NCBI GenBank assembly: GCA_963691815.1
Contig: OY829653.1
Span: 29,086,250-29,150,249, forward strand
Reading direction: 5' to 3'
DNA: 64,000 nt
Source of the DNA: Echiichthys vipera
Lineage: Eukaryota; Chordata; Actinopteri; Perciformes; Trachinidae
Positions 25,131 to 38,132 of this stretch are shown piece after piece. Within the stretch, counting starts at the first letter, position 1, and each line of letters starts with the position of its first letter. A program made the translations under genes and the position numbers. The notes under the pieces are model-generated. The model searched no databases. It saw nothing but the letters and a program-made list of their open reading frames with translations, and was not told where the DNA came from.

Positions 25131-26364
25131 GGCTGACACTACTGGGGTTGATCAGGCACACCCGTCTCTCTCCCTTTGTGCCCAGTGGCAGCGAGCTCTG
25201 GGACTGTGTGTCGGTCAGCCTGCAGGAGGACTGTACGGTATCATACGTTTCAGTATCTATGTCAAATACCAGAAGTTGTTGGAAATAGTCTATAATACCT
25301 CCTTTTCCATGTTGAATTGTTGTTTACACCCAGTTATACTCCTTAGATGTGTACAGTATAAGTTTAGCTGCTAACAAAATACACAAAAAATATATACACT
25401 ACAATAATATATATATCGGTGTTCCTGAGGCTGATCACAATAAAAGGCCACTCTAAATGTGCAGTTTTGTCACACAGCCGATTGTCACAGATGTCGCAAG
25501 TTTTGAGGGAATGTGCAATTTGCATGCTGACGGCAGGAATTGCCACCAGAGCTGTTGCCCATGAACTGAGTGTGAACACAGATTTAAACAAGTTTATTAC
25601 AGAATTTGCGTAAATATAAAAACAAATCTCAGATCTTTGGTTTCAGCAAAGGAAAACCGGAGCAAAAACAAAAGTGTCAGGTTTATATTTTTGTTCAGTG
25701 TATACTAATTTGTATTGTGTACCAAAAAGACTCAGATAATACCGTTTCATGATGTGTGTTTGAAAAAAAAGAATTTTCAATCGAAATAAAATATGTGTTA
25801 CTGTTAATGTTACAGGTGGAAATAAAGAATGGGATGGTGAACAGTGGAATAATGCAATGTCAGAATTTCACTGGGTCGTATTGCAGGAATTCTATGGAAG
25901 TAAATCTGTGTCATCGGATTTTGAAATTAAAAAGCCATTGGATTTCTAGCAGTGAATACGTATGCATTGAAATTATGTATCCGAAAGTTTTGACTCTTAA
26001 AATTTTCAACAACTCATTTTCAACTTTATTTTTCAATGTTCACAAATTCAATGTTAAAAGATTCCGCTGCTAAATTCAATGTATACAATCCAGTGTTAAC
26101 ATGCAGGAACCCAGGGAAAAGCAATTGATTTTAGATTCTAGATCGTCCTTGTGATTAAATGTAATGTGGAACTATGGATGACATTTCACATGATAGTGCT
26201 TCCATGAGTATCGTGTCACTAAAACTTCACATTTCTGAGGAGTTTCCTGTTCAGCTCCAGCCGGCGTTGGCTCCAGCCACAGACAGATGCAGCTGCCCCG
26301 GGTACTGCCATCAGCAGGAGCCAGTGTGTGTTTCCTCGTCGAATATGATATGAAGGTCAGTGCT

Positions 26365-26790
26365 CCCTGGGGTTCAGTTGGTAGAGTGAGTCGACCAATG
26401 TCTGAAGAGTTGGCGTCTGAAGGGTCGGTGGTTCGATCCCCGCCCTACTTGTGTTGTCATGGTTGTTGTGTCCATGGGTAAGACACTTCACCCACCTGGC
26501 CTCGTGTGAATGTGTATGACTACTGTATGTTTGAGGAGGTGGTCGGAGGGGCAGCCATGCTTCTGTCAGTCTGCCCCGGGGCAGCTGTGACTACTGTCAT
26601 AGTTTACCAACACCATGTATGTCTGTGTGAATGAATGGAACCTGGACTGTCTGTGCAGGTTCCAGCATCTGTGGCTGCTGTTGGGGTACGGTGCTCTACT
26701 CATCAGCAAGACCGGAGAAGCTAGCTGCTACGGGGGTCTCCTGCAGCCCACTGGAGCTTCGACTGCAGTTTAAGGTGGCAGTGTGTTTTC
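26365..26790 (+). mobile_element. tRNA-derived SINE with long body, plus strand
   Basis: Begins with a tRNA-like head: GGTTCAGTTGGTAGAGTG (A box) and GGTGGTTCGATCCCCGCCC (B box). The body contains AAGACACTTCACCCACCTGG and GGGGCAGCTGTGACTACTGT, a pattern I recall from fish SINEs. Shares its head with the shorter copy at 56371-56481. Confidence 0.75.
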
Positions 26791-27915
26791 CTCCTCCATG
26801 GGCCAAATGAAAAAGTCAAAGTATACTTCAAGTAAAACGTTGCCAAAGATGATTTCTACTATTTTAGGTGCTAGTTTTTCTGAGAAAATTGAGGTCCAGG
26901 GGGAAATAAAGTTGGTTAGAAGTGTCCATAAACCCTCACTTTGCATGCACTTTTGAGACATCCCTGAAGATCACTGTGTCAGTTTTCTGGCAGTCTGCTG
27001 TCAACATGGCAAGTGGTAGGCTTCAGAATTGGATCATGAGGTAAAAATAATACCTGTGGAGAGTCTGTTCTAATTCCCAGGGCGTCAAATACTGCCATTT
27101 GTCACGACCTTCGAAGTTTGGCACAGATGTACATGGGTGCTTAGAGCACGCAACAGGCTTTCAACTGTAAACCCATCCACGGTGATATTAGACGCTCAGA
27201 GCAAGTGTTCCACCATTAACAGCGCCAAACTCTACTTAAGAAAGCAGTTTGGGGTGGTGGATGGCTCACACAGACAACAGACTTTACATCAGGAGACCGC
27301 GGTTTGTGTCCTGTTCATGTCCCATGCGTTCTGGTAGTTAAGTTACAAACACACTTATTTTGCGCACTTTTTTTAACCCTAACCAAGTGGTTTTGTTGCC
27401 TAAACCGCATAGTTTTATGTTAGTTCACAACATAAACAACGTGTTATGAAATTATAATCCAGATCTAAATCTTAAGAGAATCTCTGGAAAATCCTCTGTG
27501 TGTGAAGTTATGTCTAAGAAACCCACTCCAGTTAGTGAACTGTGGAAGAGACTGAGTCAGAATGGACCAAGATCAAAGCAGAGCAGTGTGAGAAACTAGT
27601 GATGTCCTGTGGGTGCAGATGTGCTGAAGTCATTCAAAGCTGTGGCCTCTGCACTTCCTGTTCCTTTTTGAATCCTAGAAAAGAAATAATTGTTGACATC
27701 TTCTCTTCTGAAACGGTTACTGTTCTCTCATTTTGATCACTGTTTTTTTCACTAAATAAAGCTTTTGTCGAAGTGCCTTGGTTACTTAAAAAAACATGCT
27801 AGTACAGCAGTGGTTTAGTCACAGAGGATATTCTATCAAATTCTGAACACTAAAAAATAACTGTATTTCAGAATGAATCAAGTATTAATACTTAATTCTC
27901 TAATTTTGATCCCCA

Positions 27916-27947
<32 letters not shown>

Positions 27948-28143
27948 TATTATTATTATTATAATCGCTATAAACAGTTATAATATCTGTTCAGAGCATA
28001 TTACTTGCTCATATTTGATTAATGTATTTATATTAATTTACAGGCCCAGTAAACAGGCAGTAAAAATGAAATTTTGCATCATTTTTTTTTTATATTAACA
28101 ACATGTATACTGTGGGTGTCAAAGTCATGTATGTAGGTGTGTG

Positions 28144-28145
<2 letters not shown>

Positions 28146-28193
<48 letters not shown>
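28146..28193. repeat. (CA)n microsatellite
   Basis: About 48 bp of CA dinucleotides. Confidence 0.95.
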
Positions 28194-28197
<4 letters not shown>

Positions 28198-29263
28198 GGT
28201 GAGCAACAAGACCCTGGCCAGCTCCCCCTTGCCCTCTGGCCTCTGGCCTGGACTGTGACCTGTGGATGATGGCTGTGTGTCTTGATTTGGCCACCACAGG
28301 GAGAAATGGAGGCAGGATCGAAATGAGGAGGAAAGAGATCACAACAGGCCAAACCTGGTGAGTCGAAAAACCACCAAATGAGACTGGAACAACAGAAACA
28401 GCAGGAGAAGGAGGAGAGAAATAAAGCAAAGAAAAATGAGAGAGGAAAAAGAAGAGAAAAAAGGGGAAGATAGTGATAGAGATCTGAGGCTAGACCGGGC
28501 CTGACACACTAGAAGGAAATAATCAAAATCCTTGGCAGGATGTCGGACCTTGCTGCAATGAACAAGCAAATGGTGGGATCAACCCACATTTATCTCCTCT
28601 ACTTTCATCTCAGGAGGAAGACAAACGGGGTGGGAAATTGATCAGATGAGCATCTGTTAGACTTGGCAACAGTCACAAGTCTGCAGAGATGGTTTTTAAA
28701 CCCCATTTTTCACTCTCATCTCCATTACTGTCAGCGCTGTACGGGCACTTAAAGGACTGTTCCACAGTAAAAGAAGAAAAAGAGAGCTGTGTATGCAAAT
28801 ACAGGCCACTGCACCTTGGTTCTTCACCCTGTTAGTGTTCCCTTTCAGACAGAGCTTCTCTAATTCCTGCAGCCACAGTAAGTGGTTGACACGGACAACT
28901 TGTGCCGCGAGTCTGTACAGGATTAATGGAGTCAAAGACTTAAATGTTCTTTTTCCTTTGATGATACATCTAGTTATTTAAAAAATGTTATCTATATATT
29001 AGATGTGCAATCTTAAGTATATCTTTACAGAAACATTAAAGAGGTCAACTAATACGTGTTCTTGATGGTCCATACTGAGACTGATATTTCAGTACTGCTA
29101 GCTCAGGACACTGAGGATGGAGATGTCATTCAGTTAATCGTCCCATCAGTGGAGTGCTCAAATTATTTTAGTTAAGTAGGGTGTACAGTAACAACGAGAA
29201 CAGTCTCTAGGGGCCACCAGAGAGCACTGCAGTTCACATTGAATCTGACATTTTCTAATCAGA

Positions 29264-29600
29264 ATCAGGGCCCTTTTAAATGTGCTACTCAGATACATAT
29301 CAGATTTTTTTTAATGTGACCACAATCTGAACAGCCAGGTCCCATTCTGTTTTCACACACTGTTTTTAGTATTCAGCCATGAAGTCCAACAGCACCGGTC
29401 ACCATTATCATGTTCACTTTCGTAAACACCGTTGTGGCGTGATGTCATCAATGATCAGCTGCGCATGCAGGTCACTTCAGGAGCGTGAGCTGTTCACACA
29501 GCAGTACGTAGACAGGCCACATTTAAAGAAGTAATGTGAACAGACAAAGAAAAAATCGGATTTGATAAATAAATCGGAATTGTTTGACCTGCAACGTTGA
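29264..29600. mobile_element. Possible hAT-type MITE remnant
   Basis: The block from GGGCCCTTTTAAATGTG to GAATTGTTTGACC has the look of fish non-autonomous hAT elements (CAGATT..., GTGAACAG, CAGTACGTAGA...). Ends and target duplication were not resolved, so the assignment is tentative. Confidence 0.3.
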
Positions 29601-31789
29601 CTTATACTCTGTATTTGTGTTCAGACTGAAGCTGCCCCTGGGTTCTCACTCTTTTCTCCAGGACATTTTCAGTGACGATCTCAGAAAATAGTAAAAAAAA
29701 AAAAAAAAAAACAGAGCTCAAGTTGTAACATTCAAATTAAAAACACAAATGTTTTCATCTTTGGACCTGGAACCTGAAAATGATGTTGATGCAATAATCG
29801 ACAAATCCTTTTCTGACGCTTGCTGGGCATGGAGCAGTTGTCACTGACATGAACGAGAAGGCTGCACTTATTAACCACAGCCTAACACACATTGGACTCA
29901 GTCTTCTCTATGTTGCCCTGAAGATATTGCATTTGATTTCTACTATTCATGTCTCCACATTGACTTTGCAATTCCCTTTATATTTTCTTTGTATCCGCTC
30001 AAATATGTGCCATAAAATGTCTTTACACCACAACACTTTCAAAGATTGTGCAGCTCTGAGGATTTTGTTCTTGTCCGGGTGGAATGGTGACTGTAATTAC
30101 ATTTGAAATAATGCCTTCTGGAAATTTTATACACTACTAATTTGATTTGCCATTTAATCTTTAAGACAGTTGTTATTTACATGTGTATACATGTTATTTC
30201 TGCCAGGATCACTGGGAACTTTTCACCCCCAGGGAACAAAGTGCTACATTCAGGTACTGCACAGAAAGAGAGTTGGTCGGGTTGAATTGTTGACTATAGA
30301 GCACAGAACTTTGGCACCAGGGAATGGGATTCACTGGGATTTTCTGTAAAAAACAATGAAATAAGCTTACAAAACACATTTGTTGTTGGCAACGAGTGGT
30401 ATATAACGGTAATATCTAGGAAACAGGGTTGGCATTTGCTATCATCATGATTTATATAGAAAAAATAATATAACACCTTATGAATGGTGTTACTGCAGTT
30501 TGTTTATGTAGACGTTCTCAATAACCCAGTCTTCAGAATAAAATGTTGGCATTGTATGTTTCTGCAAATCAGAGATCACTGTTGTGACCTGCTGAAACCC
30601 GTTCTCATTTTCACTTTCTGATGATCCACGGATGCAGGATGTGAATTCTAATAAAAAAGTAGCAACGTTTGGGCAAATAAAGCTAATTGATTAGGTTTAG
30701 GAAAAGGTTGTGATTTGGGCTAAAATAACAACGTCTGTTTTGTAATTAACTTTTACTTTCACAAAGGATGGGACGGGACACGAACCAACCCAGGTGATAG
30801 TCTGGTGTGTGTTTGACCCAACCATCCAACCCTCCCTATGTGGAGTTTGAGGCTTGTTTTACTACATCCCCTGACTTCTGGAGCACTTGCTCTGATCATG
30901 TAATATTAACGTTGATGGTTTCACCTGGAACGTGGCATATAGATAGGAAAGAAAGCCAATCATATTAATGTTTCTGTGATTGGCACAAACATTTTTCGAG
31001 CGACCAGGCTGTTCTCAAACAGGAGCATTCACCATATTAAAGTGCATCACACTAATACTTGATAGAGGACCTTTATGCACTCACAGTCTTATACTGCACA
31101 TCCTATGCCATGGAACACCTGCTAATACGTGGCTGTAGCTTGTGTGTGTCTCTGTCTATTCCTCTTCCTCTAGCTCCAATGCTCTTTGTGTTCCTCACTG
31201 AGGCTCTTTTATTCCCTCCTGAGCGGCTCCGTCACCCATGTCGCCGGGGGACAAGGAGAACGTGGCGTTTTCCCTGGATCAAAAATTTACGAGCAATTAA
31301 AAGTCGGCCGACGCCAGGCATCCATCAGCCCTGCGTGCTGCTGCCAGCCTGGTGAGGGGGACTCGCAGTAAACCACACGCTATATACTTTTATATCTGTT
31401 TTCCCTCCAAAGAGGGAAGGTTATGACAAAATTATGTTTTACCGTGCCCGGTTTCTGGCGCGAAGTAGACATCTTTCACAGAAGAGGCTCGTTGGAGGTC
31501 AGAGCCCCTGGAAAGGAGGAAGGGATGGAGAAATCTGTGTCTGTAAAAGTGTGTGTAGGGTTTATGTTGGGTGATTTTTTTAACCGGAGACTGGAGCCTT
31601 TAACACAATAGGAATAACATAGTATCTGTTCCTCTGGTCGATCAGTTACAGAGGGAAGAGTGACCTAATTACTCTGTTGTTTATTACTGCAGAGCTCTGA
31701 TTTATTTCCCTGTATGCTGATGTAATTTCAACACTGAGGCTTCTTCAATAAAGGCAGCAAGACACTTTTTTTTGTATCCGAATACACAA

Positions 31790-31796
<7 letters not shown>

Positions 31797-31836
<40 letters not shown>
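31797..31836. repeat. (CA)n microsatellite
   Basis: About 40 bp of CA dinucleotides with CATA interruptions at the left. Confidence 0.95.
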
Positions 31837-31837
<1 letters not shown>

Positions 31838-33071
31838 ATGCACAATGATCCACCTAATACACAAAAAAGCACGCAAACCCTCATACATCAACGCAGTCAC
31901 TCTTTCACTTTTTCTGGCTCCTCGTGACAGGCCCAGACTCATTTGCATCCTTAATTGTGTTGTAATGTACTTTTAATTTGAAAATGGAGGCAATTAATTA
32001 TTTTGATATGGAACAAAATGCCGCAAATGTAAACATTCTAATAGTTCTCAGTGAACGGAGTATCATTTTTCAAAAGAGGGATTGAACATTATCTCATTTT
32101 TTAGCGTTTTTTTTAATTTATTAAGATACTGTTTAAGCACTCATGCATTCTCCTTGATATTCACTTTGTCTTTGCAGAGAGGGCAGCATGTCTTTGATCT
32201 ATTCCACCGCTGTTCTATTCTATCTAAGTCTCCCACTGGATAATTGCTGTAGTTTCACCTATGCTATCAGAAGAGATTAAATGAAATTAAGCCTGTTTGG
32301 ACATACTGCTTCTTCTCCGTATGTCATCCCTCTGGTCCAAACAGCTAACACCACACTCTCTGCTTTGTATTTCTGGGTAAGAGAGGATTCAAGTAGAGAT
32401 GTGGATCGCAGATTTTCTATTAAAAAAAAAATGTTTTCCTCCTTCGATCATGTGATCAATAGGTGTCAGTGTTCAAAGGATAGCAAGCATCACTGCAGAA
32501 GAGGAGAGGGGTGAGATCCATTTGTAAAGGCTCTGGAAAAAACTGACACTTTCGCTCCCTCGACCTGATAAACTCACCGCAGAGAGGAACAGGATGGATG
32601 CGTGCTATTTTTTTCCTCTTTTCACCCATTTCCATCACCTTCGCCCCTCATTCCCTTTCTCTCCTCTTTCACACACACAAACGTTCTGTTTTTCTATCTC
32701 TAAACCCCCATCCAACCCCCACCCCTCAACCCTATCTCTTTCACTCTCTCCCTTCTGATTCTCCCAAGGGTGCAGGGAGCTCGCTGACATCACAGCCGGC
32801 CTGGCAACAGCCTATAAATTATGAGTGACAAGTCTTTGGACCAATAAAAGCACCACCATATTTCATGCACACTAAATCTGATTGCAGATTGCTCTGGCGT
32901 GTGGCGGCTGACATGTTTATTGTTGTCATGGCGGCGGGAGCTGGGGGGGGGGGCTCCCCATCATATCAGAGTTTCTAAAGCTCCCAGTCTATATGGAGGT
33001 CAAACAGATGGGTACTCCGGGACGCAGGCGACACCTTCCACCGACCCAACAAGCCCCCAGATCCCCAAATA

Positions 33072-33073
33072 CA

Positions 33074-33166
<93 letters not shown>
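33072..33166. repeat. (CA)n microsatellite
   Basis: About 95 bp of CA dinucleotides. Overlapping His-Thr and Cys-Val ORFs are artefacts. Confidence 0.97.
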
Positions 33167-33168
<2 letters not shown>

Positions 33169-33534
33169 AATGCCAACTAACCGAGCAACTATAAGGCAGC
33201 TATTTTTCCTTCAGTTAGTACAAAGCCATGCTACTGCCTCTTTCACTGGAACCATCTGTCCTCAATCCAAACATGCTCCCTGTGGAAAGGAGGTTATACA
33301 CAATATCTCCATTGATTTTTTTGATTTCTTATTTAAAGCTTGACTATGTTACTTTGGAAAGAAGAAATTACACATTCTTTCTCTTCCAGTACGGATGTAC
33401 ATTTGTATTCATAAGTAATAAAACATGGTGTCTTTTAAGACATCAAGTGACAAGTTATCCCTCCGCTGAATGACGGCTATCAACCAAAGATATTGGTTAA
33501 AAGGACTTGCTAGACCTACCCTTAGGTTCCGGCC

Positions 33535-33780
33535 ATAGGTTGTATAAAAAATAGATGTAACATACCCATCAGGGTCCGTTCTCTCAACTTGATCCAATCG
33601 CCCTCGCCTAGGAGAGTCGCCATCTTGTCAGACTTTGACTCTGCCTCATTTCCTCTTACCAAAAAAGGGCATGTATGTGACATTTGGGGGAGGGGCATAC
33701 ATCCATCTGGCTGACGTTTACCTCCAAGGAGAAGTGAGGACCAGAGGCAAGCTGTCACTCAAGAGGCCACACCCCTAATT
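33535..33780. repeat. Fragment related to elements at 51483 and 58250
   Basis: Shares GGGTCC, CGCCTA.GAG.GTC.CCATCTTGTC and CTCATTTCCTCTTA with 58250-58320. A degraded member of the same dispersed family. Confidence 0.4.
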
Positions 33781-34861
33781 ATTCATAAACTTTAACCTCC
33801 AATAAAAGTTACAGCCAGAAGAGGCTGAGGAAATGAGTGTCAGTGCGTGCGTGTGTGTGTGTGTGTGTGGCAGGTTTGGGCAGTAGGCGGCAGAAGTGAC
33901 GGTGCTCGCTCCTTGTTAAAAACATTAGGAGACTGCAGCTGCACGAACATTTAACAGTTTTTCAGGTGCGTATTTTACAGCTTGTTCCACACATTCTGTA
34001 AATATGTGTGGATAGAGAGTGTCAATGTGACCTTACAGTCTGACGCTTGCGCACTGTCGAGCTCTCTTCTGTTTTTTTTTGACACTTTTCACATTGAACA
34101 ATGTGGCTGAATAAATTCAACATACTTCCACCTTTGGTTGTCACAGGCTGGTAGCAAGTCTTGAGCCACATCTGCTCTTTTACAAACAAAATATTTCCAC
34201 ACTGTCTAAGTGATTCCTTTTGCCTGACATCTGGTTGCGCCCCGCAGCATAAACAGCGGCAGCATAAACGGCCACAGCATAAACGGTGTGACGCCATTAG
34301 GCCACCGACTCATAATATTGCGATATTCATTGATGGATAAAAATTATCCAAGGATTATTGTGAACGACACGATATGGCACACCCCTATACTGTACGCCAT
34401 GTACCAGTGCCACAGTTGAGCAGTTGCTCTGAGTGTTGGGGGATCCAGCTTACCAATAGATGATAACAGTCAACTGAGCCATCTAGGAGGTAGAGAGGAC
34501 CATACTGCCTCTTATCTATTGTAGTGCCAATACTACACATTAGACATGGGTCAATAGTCTGGAGGAATGGGAAACACACTACACCTTTTCATACAGATAC
34601 TGCAACTGCACTGCAGCTCAATGAAGAAAAATATGGTTAAAACACATCCACCAATTTGACATCCCCCAAAATAAAACATGCTGCAAGCACAGGCACACTC
34701 CATGTTAAAGGCAAGACAACAGATATTACCAGGGGACACAAAACCCTAATGAATGCATTGACCACTTGTCAACAATGTTCCAAAAACAGCTAACAATGTT
34801 AAGTTTTGGCATTGTGTGGGCATGAGTCTGATATTGGACATAGTGGCTGTACACGTTGCGT

Positions 34862-34998
34862 TAAACTCAATTCAATTAAATTTTATTTATAGTGCCAAAT
34901 CATAACAAAAGTTATCTCAGGACACTTTACAGAGTAGGTAAAGACCACACTCTATGACTTATTTATGATTTACATCGACCCAACAATTCCCCCATAGA
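34862..34998. repeat. Dispersed fish repeat with a near-identical segment at 49058
   Basis: Bases 34901-34969 match 49058-49126 with one mismatch in 69. The flanking part (TTTATTTATAGTGCCAAATC... and CCCAACAATTCCCCCATAG) is a sequence I recall as a common fish retroposon tail. Class not assigned. Confidence 0.6.
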
Positions 34999-35769
34999 GT
35001 ACGGTAGGCAGGAACGTGGGACGGACCCAGCTCTGTGGGGGACGGACATCTGTCTGCACCGTTAGTCTTTTACTAGTTTTTAGTGTCTCGCAGAAACGTC
35101 TCTTGTGTTCTAACTTGGCCATTCCATTGTTGTTTGTGACTTGTTTATTTATATGTGTGTTTCTTCGTTTGTCCACGTTTTGTTTATTTGGTGTATCAGC
35201 ATTTTTCTTCTACTTGCAGCATGTATATTGTCCAATTGGTGAAGATTCACTACCTACTATTTGTTTGTACTTTATATTTGCAGGCATTCTCTTAAGTTGC
35301 AGTGTGTTGAGCTGTTTCACCAGAACAGTGGTTGAAAAATTACATAGTCTCACTAATATATGTTTTCCTCCGTTTTCTCTGACCTCTAACTATTTACATT
35401 TTCAGTGTTTTCCCAACAAACATGAAATGATAAAAATATTGATTTTAGGGAATAGGACAAGTGCCTTATAAACTGGCCAAACCACCATTAAGTCAACTGG
35501 CAACAACATGTAGAAATGTACAATGAAAATATTCAATCATCTGATGAATCAAACCACAAACTGGCAAACAACAGACTCGTACGGTATACACATACACCTC
35601 CAACTCTAACCTATAAGCCAGTGTTATCTTCATTTTTCTTTAACATGGATCCTCTCATTATAGATATCACATCTAATCTTTAATGTATCGTAACAACCTC
35701 ATTGATGGTAAGTGACCCTGTGCTCCGTGCATTGTCTAGTCCACCCGCTCTTCATCATGCAATAAACCA

Positions 35770-35945
35770 TTCTTCATAATTAGCGTGGCCGCTGCAGTAT
35801 GATCTGGGCATTACAAGTCCTCAGCCACAGCCCCTAAATGGACAGATTTCAGCAGATGCCCGCTGGTGTGATCGGCATCATTATATTTTAATTAATCCAT
35901 TCTTCTCACAGCAACACAGTAATTACAATCTATTTTACGACATGG
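35770..35945. other. Repeat-free block, possible conserved non-coding element
   Basis: Contains CATAATTAGCGTGGCCGC, ATTTTAATTAATCCATTC and GTAATTACAATC, dense homeodomain-type cores in complex sequence without ORFs. Regulatory role is inference only. Confidence 0.22.
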
Positions 35946-38018
35946 CATGTTGCGAAGGAGGGGATGGAAGGGAGAAACAGGAAGGCAGCGAGCAGGAATA
36001 ATAGCCAGAAACAGGGAAAAGAAGGGGAGAGGAAGGACAGGAGAAGGAACAAAAAGAGACAGTGAGTTAGAGCCAGGATGTGGTTAAGGTGAGTGAGACA
36101 AAGAGCAGAGAAATACCTCGCAAACGCTATGACTGATTACCGATATGTCATCGCTCAGTTAACATTGTAAAAGCATTGTAAAAGTGTTTATACGATGTCT
36201 GGAGGAGCACAGGGCTCACTCTTTCTCTCCCTCACAGATTCATGCTCCAAACAGTCAGGGGGAGAAGCTCCATTTCCTCCAGCCTCTGTCTAGATAAATC
36301 AGAGCAGGTACGGACACTCAGACACACCGTGGGTGTGATAATAACATTAGAGGATTACAATGACACTCCTCCCTGGACAAGATCACCTGTCTCAACTGTC
36401 ATAAAACAGCTGCTTTTTTTGTGGTTGAAGCGCTTTATACAGGGACAGTATGTAGGTGTGTGTGCACATTGAAGTGGTGCGTGTGCACATGGCAAATACA
36501 GCAGTGAACGAGTGACACTGCCTGTGTGATCCATTGCCCACTGTTTACCTGAGTAAACTTGTAATAAGAATGCCTGAGTTTAATACATAAAACATGCCCT
36601 TATTTTAAATTAAAGAGATTATTTTAAACAAGCATGTGGCTCGGAAAGAAACTTTTAAGGCACTTAAGGTGTTATAAATGAACTATAATGTACTTGAAAT
36701 AACCATACACAACCATAAACAGTTTAACTATAAAGTCAAAATTCCTCCCAGAGTGAGAGGGTTTGCGACATACACACGGTCCATACAACACTGGTGTGGT
36801 ATCATTCAAATCTGTCACCTAAGTGATATCCCCTTTAATTTAGTATTAGTTAAAAGTCAACCTAATCCAGGCAAGACTGAGGATCAGAGGATTGCTTCTG
36901 TTTGCAAATAAAGACTGGAACAAGGGGGAAGCAGCTAGCAGATTACTGTATGGTTTTACAGGGGGTTATGTGCCAGCCTATTCTTTGGCAGGGAGCATTA
37001 ACTTCCTTTGGTCTTTGCTGGTTGCCTGGCAACCTCACGATGGTCAGGAAGTTACTGCTCCTGGCCAAGAAATAGTGTACCACATAAACACCCGTAAAAC
37101 CACAACTTGTCATTTCAGTCATTCCACTGATTTTTGTACGGATTAAACATCCAAAATGTTGTGAGTTTTCGAGTTGCTGGTAGGTTGATTTTTTTCATAC
37201 TTTTGCACAGGCCAGCTGAGTGATATCAGTCCTCTCATCTAAAGTAACTACTGGCAAAAGAGCAAATAAGCGTATTTCCCGAAACGTAAAACTACATCTA
37301 TAAAGAGACACAACCAGACTTGGTTAGAAAATATTACTTGATAGCTTTAGCATCAAGTAATTAAAGTTTTTAGTCAAGCATGGTAGCTCACTTTGCTTTT
37401 AAGGGTTTGATCAAGATCACTTTCCAGGACTTTTCCAGGACACTAAAGAGATAATTTAGCTGGTATATCTAACAGAGATTGTGTTATACATGCTAATAAT
37501 CAAAACCACTACAGTTACCAGCCAGCAGTAGCTTAAATTTACATTTGAAAGATAATGTAACATATATATGGAATGTCATCCAACCTGCACGTGCTACCAT
37601 TTGATGTGACTTTTGTGTCCACAGGGTTTCCACAACATAGCTCCTTTTTCAAAAAACTTTTGTCCATAAACTACCATTTGAACATGAATATGATCTTTCA
37701 AAAGTTAATGCTATTTGTTTTTGGTGCTCTGATAGATAGATAGAATGTTGAAATCATTTTACAGGAAAACACATTGACAAGGATTTCCCAGGAAAGTTTA
37801 CCTCCCCCCTCTTTTTCTATGTGTTTTCCATGACTGTAAAATTGGATCAACTGTTTTCAATGTTTTTTACAGGATGTATGAGAACCTTAATACGCGATCG
37901 GTTTAAAGACAAGCCACACGAGTGGGCTAAATGGCAGAATGGTCGGCCTAAATATAACTCCAATGATGATACCACATGTATGTTTTGAAAATGCACCCCA
38001 CTGGGTGCATCCCAATAC

Positions 38019-38132
38019 CTATGGTGAACATGGTATCCTGCTGCGTTGATGCTCCAGCCAGGCTCTTCTGGGTCGGGGATCTTTGCTGTCTTGGCGATCA
38101 GATGCTGAACATCCCTCCACGTCAGCTCAGGA
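38019..38132 (-). CDS. Proprotein convertase, end of catalytic domain (LTWRDVQHL)
   Basis: This 114-nt exon encodes PELTWRDVQHLIAKTAK then IPDPEEPGWSINAAGYHVHH and the first two bases of an Arg codon. LTWRD(V/M)QHL is a near-invariant convertase motif after the Ser exon, and the W-x-x-N-x-x-G run follows as in furin. The acceptor is gccctag and the donor is ATAG|gtattg. The first base completes Asn with the previous exon, and the last codon is completed by G at 3011. The exon is isolated between introns of 14.2 and 35.0 kb, so it is easy to miss in automatic gene models. Confidence 0.96.

Larger units (their letters stand above)
3012..38018 (-). other. 35.0-kb intron of the convertase gene
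   Basis: This is the intron between exons 38019-38132 and 2901-3011. It starts gtattg and ends gtttcag on the minus strand. It contains SINEs at about 4432 and 26365, repeat A copies at 8924 and 20572, a solo LTR split by a mariner-like element at 14237-15720, numerous microsatellites, and long stretches in which I see no gene. No ORF inside it shows a recognisable host protein domain. The stretches 5000-8900, 18000-20500, 24400-26300, 29600-33000 and 35500-38000 hold no recognised gene and only short shadow ORFs. Confidence 0.85.

Noticed and set aside
26365..26460. tRNA gene suggested by A and B boxes
   Set aside because: No cloverleaf with paired acceptor stem; the long non-tRNA body identifies a SINE. 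The same applies to 4432-4632 and 56371-56481.
35016..35471. 151-residue hydrophobic plus-strand ORF
   Set aside because: Leu/Cys/Phe-rich translation of T-rich sequence without a recognisable domain or splice context; lies in the convertase intron downstream of a dispersed repeat.
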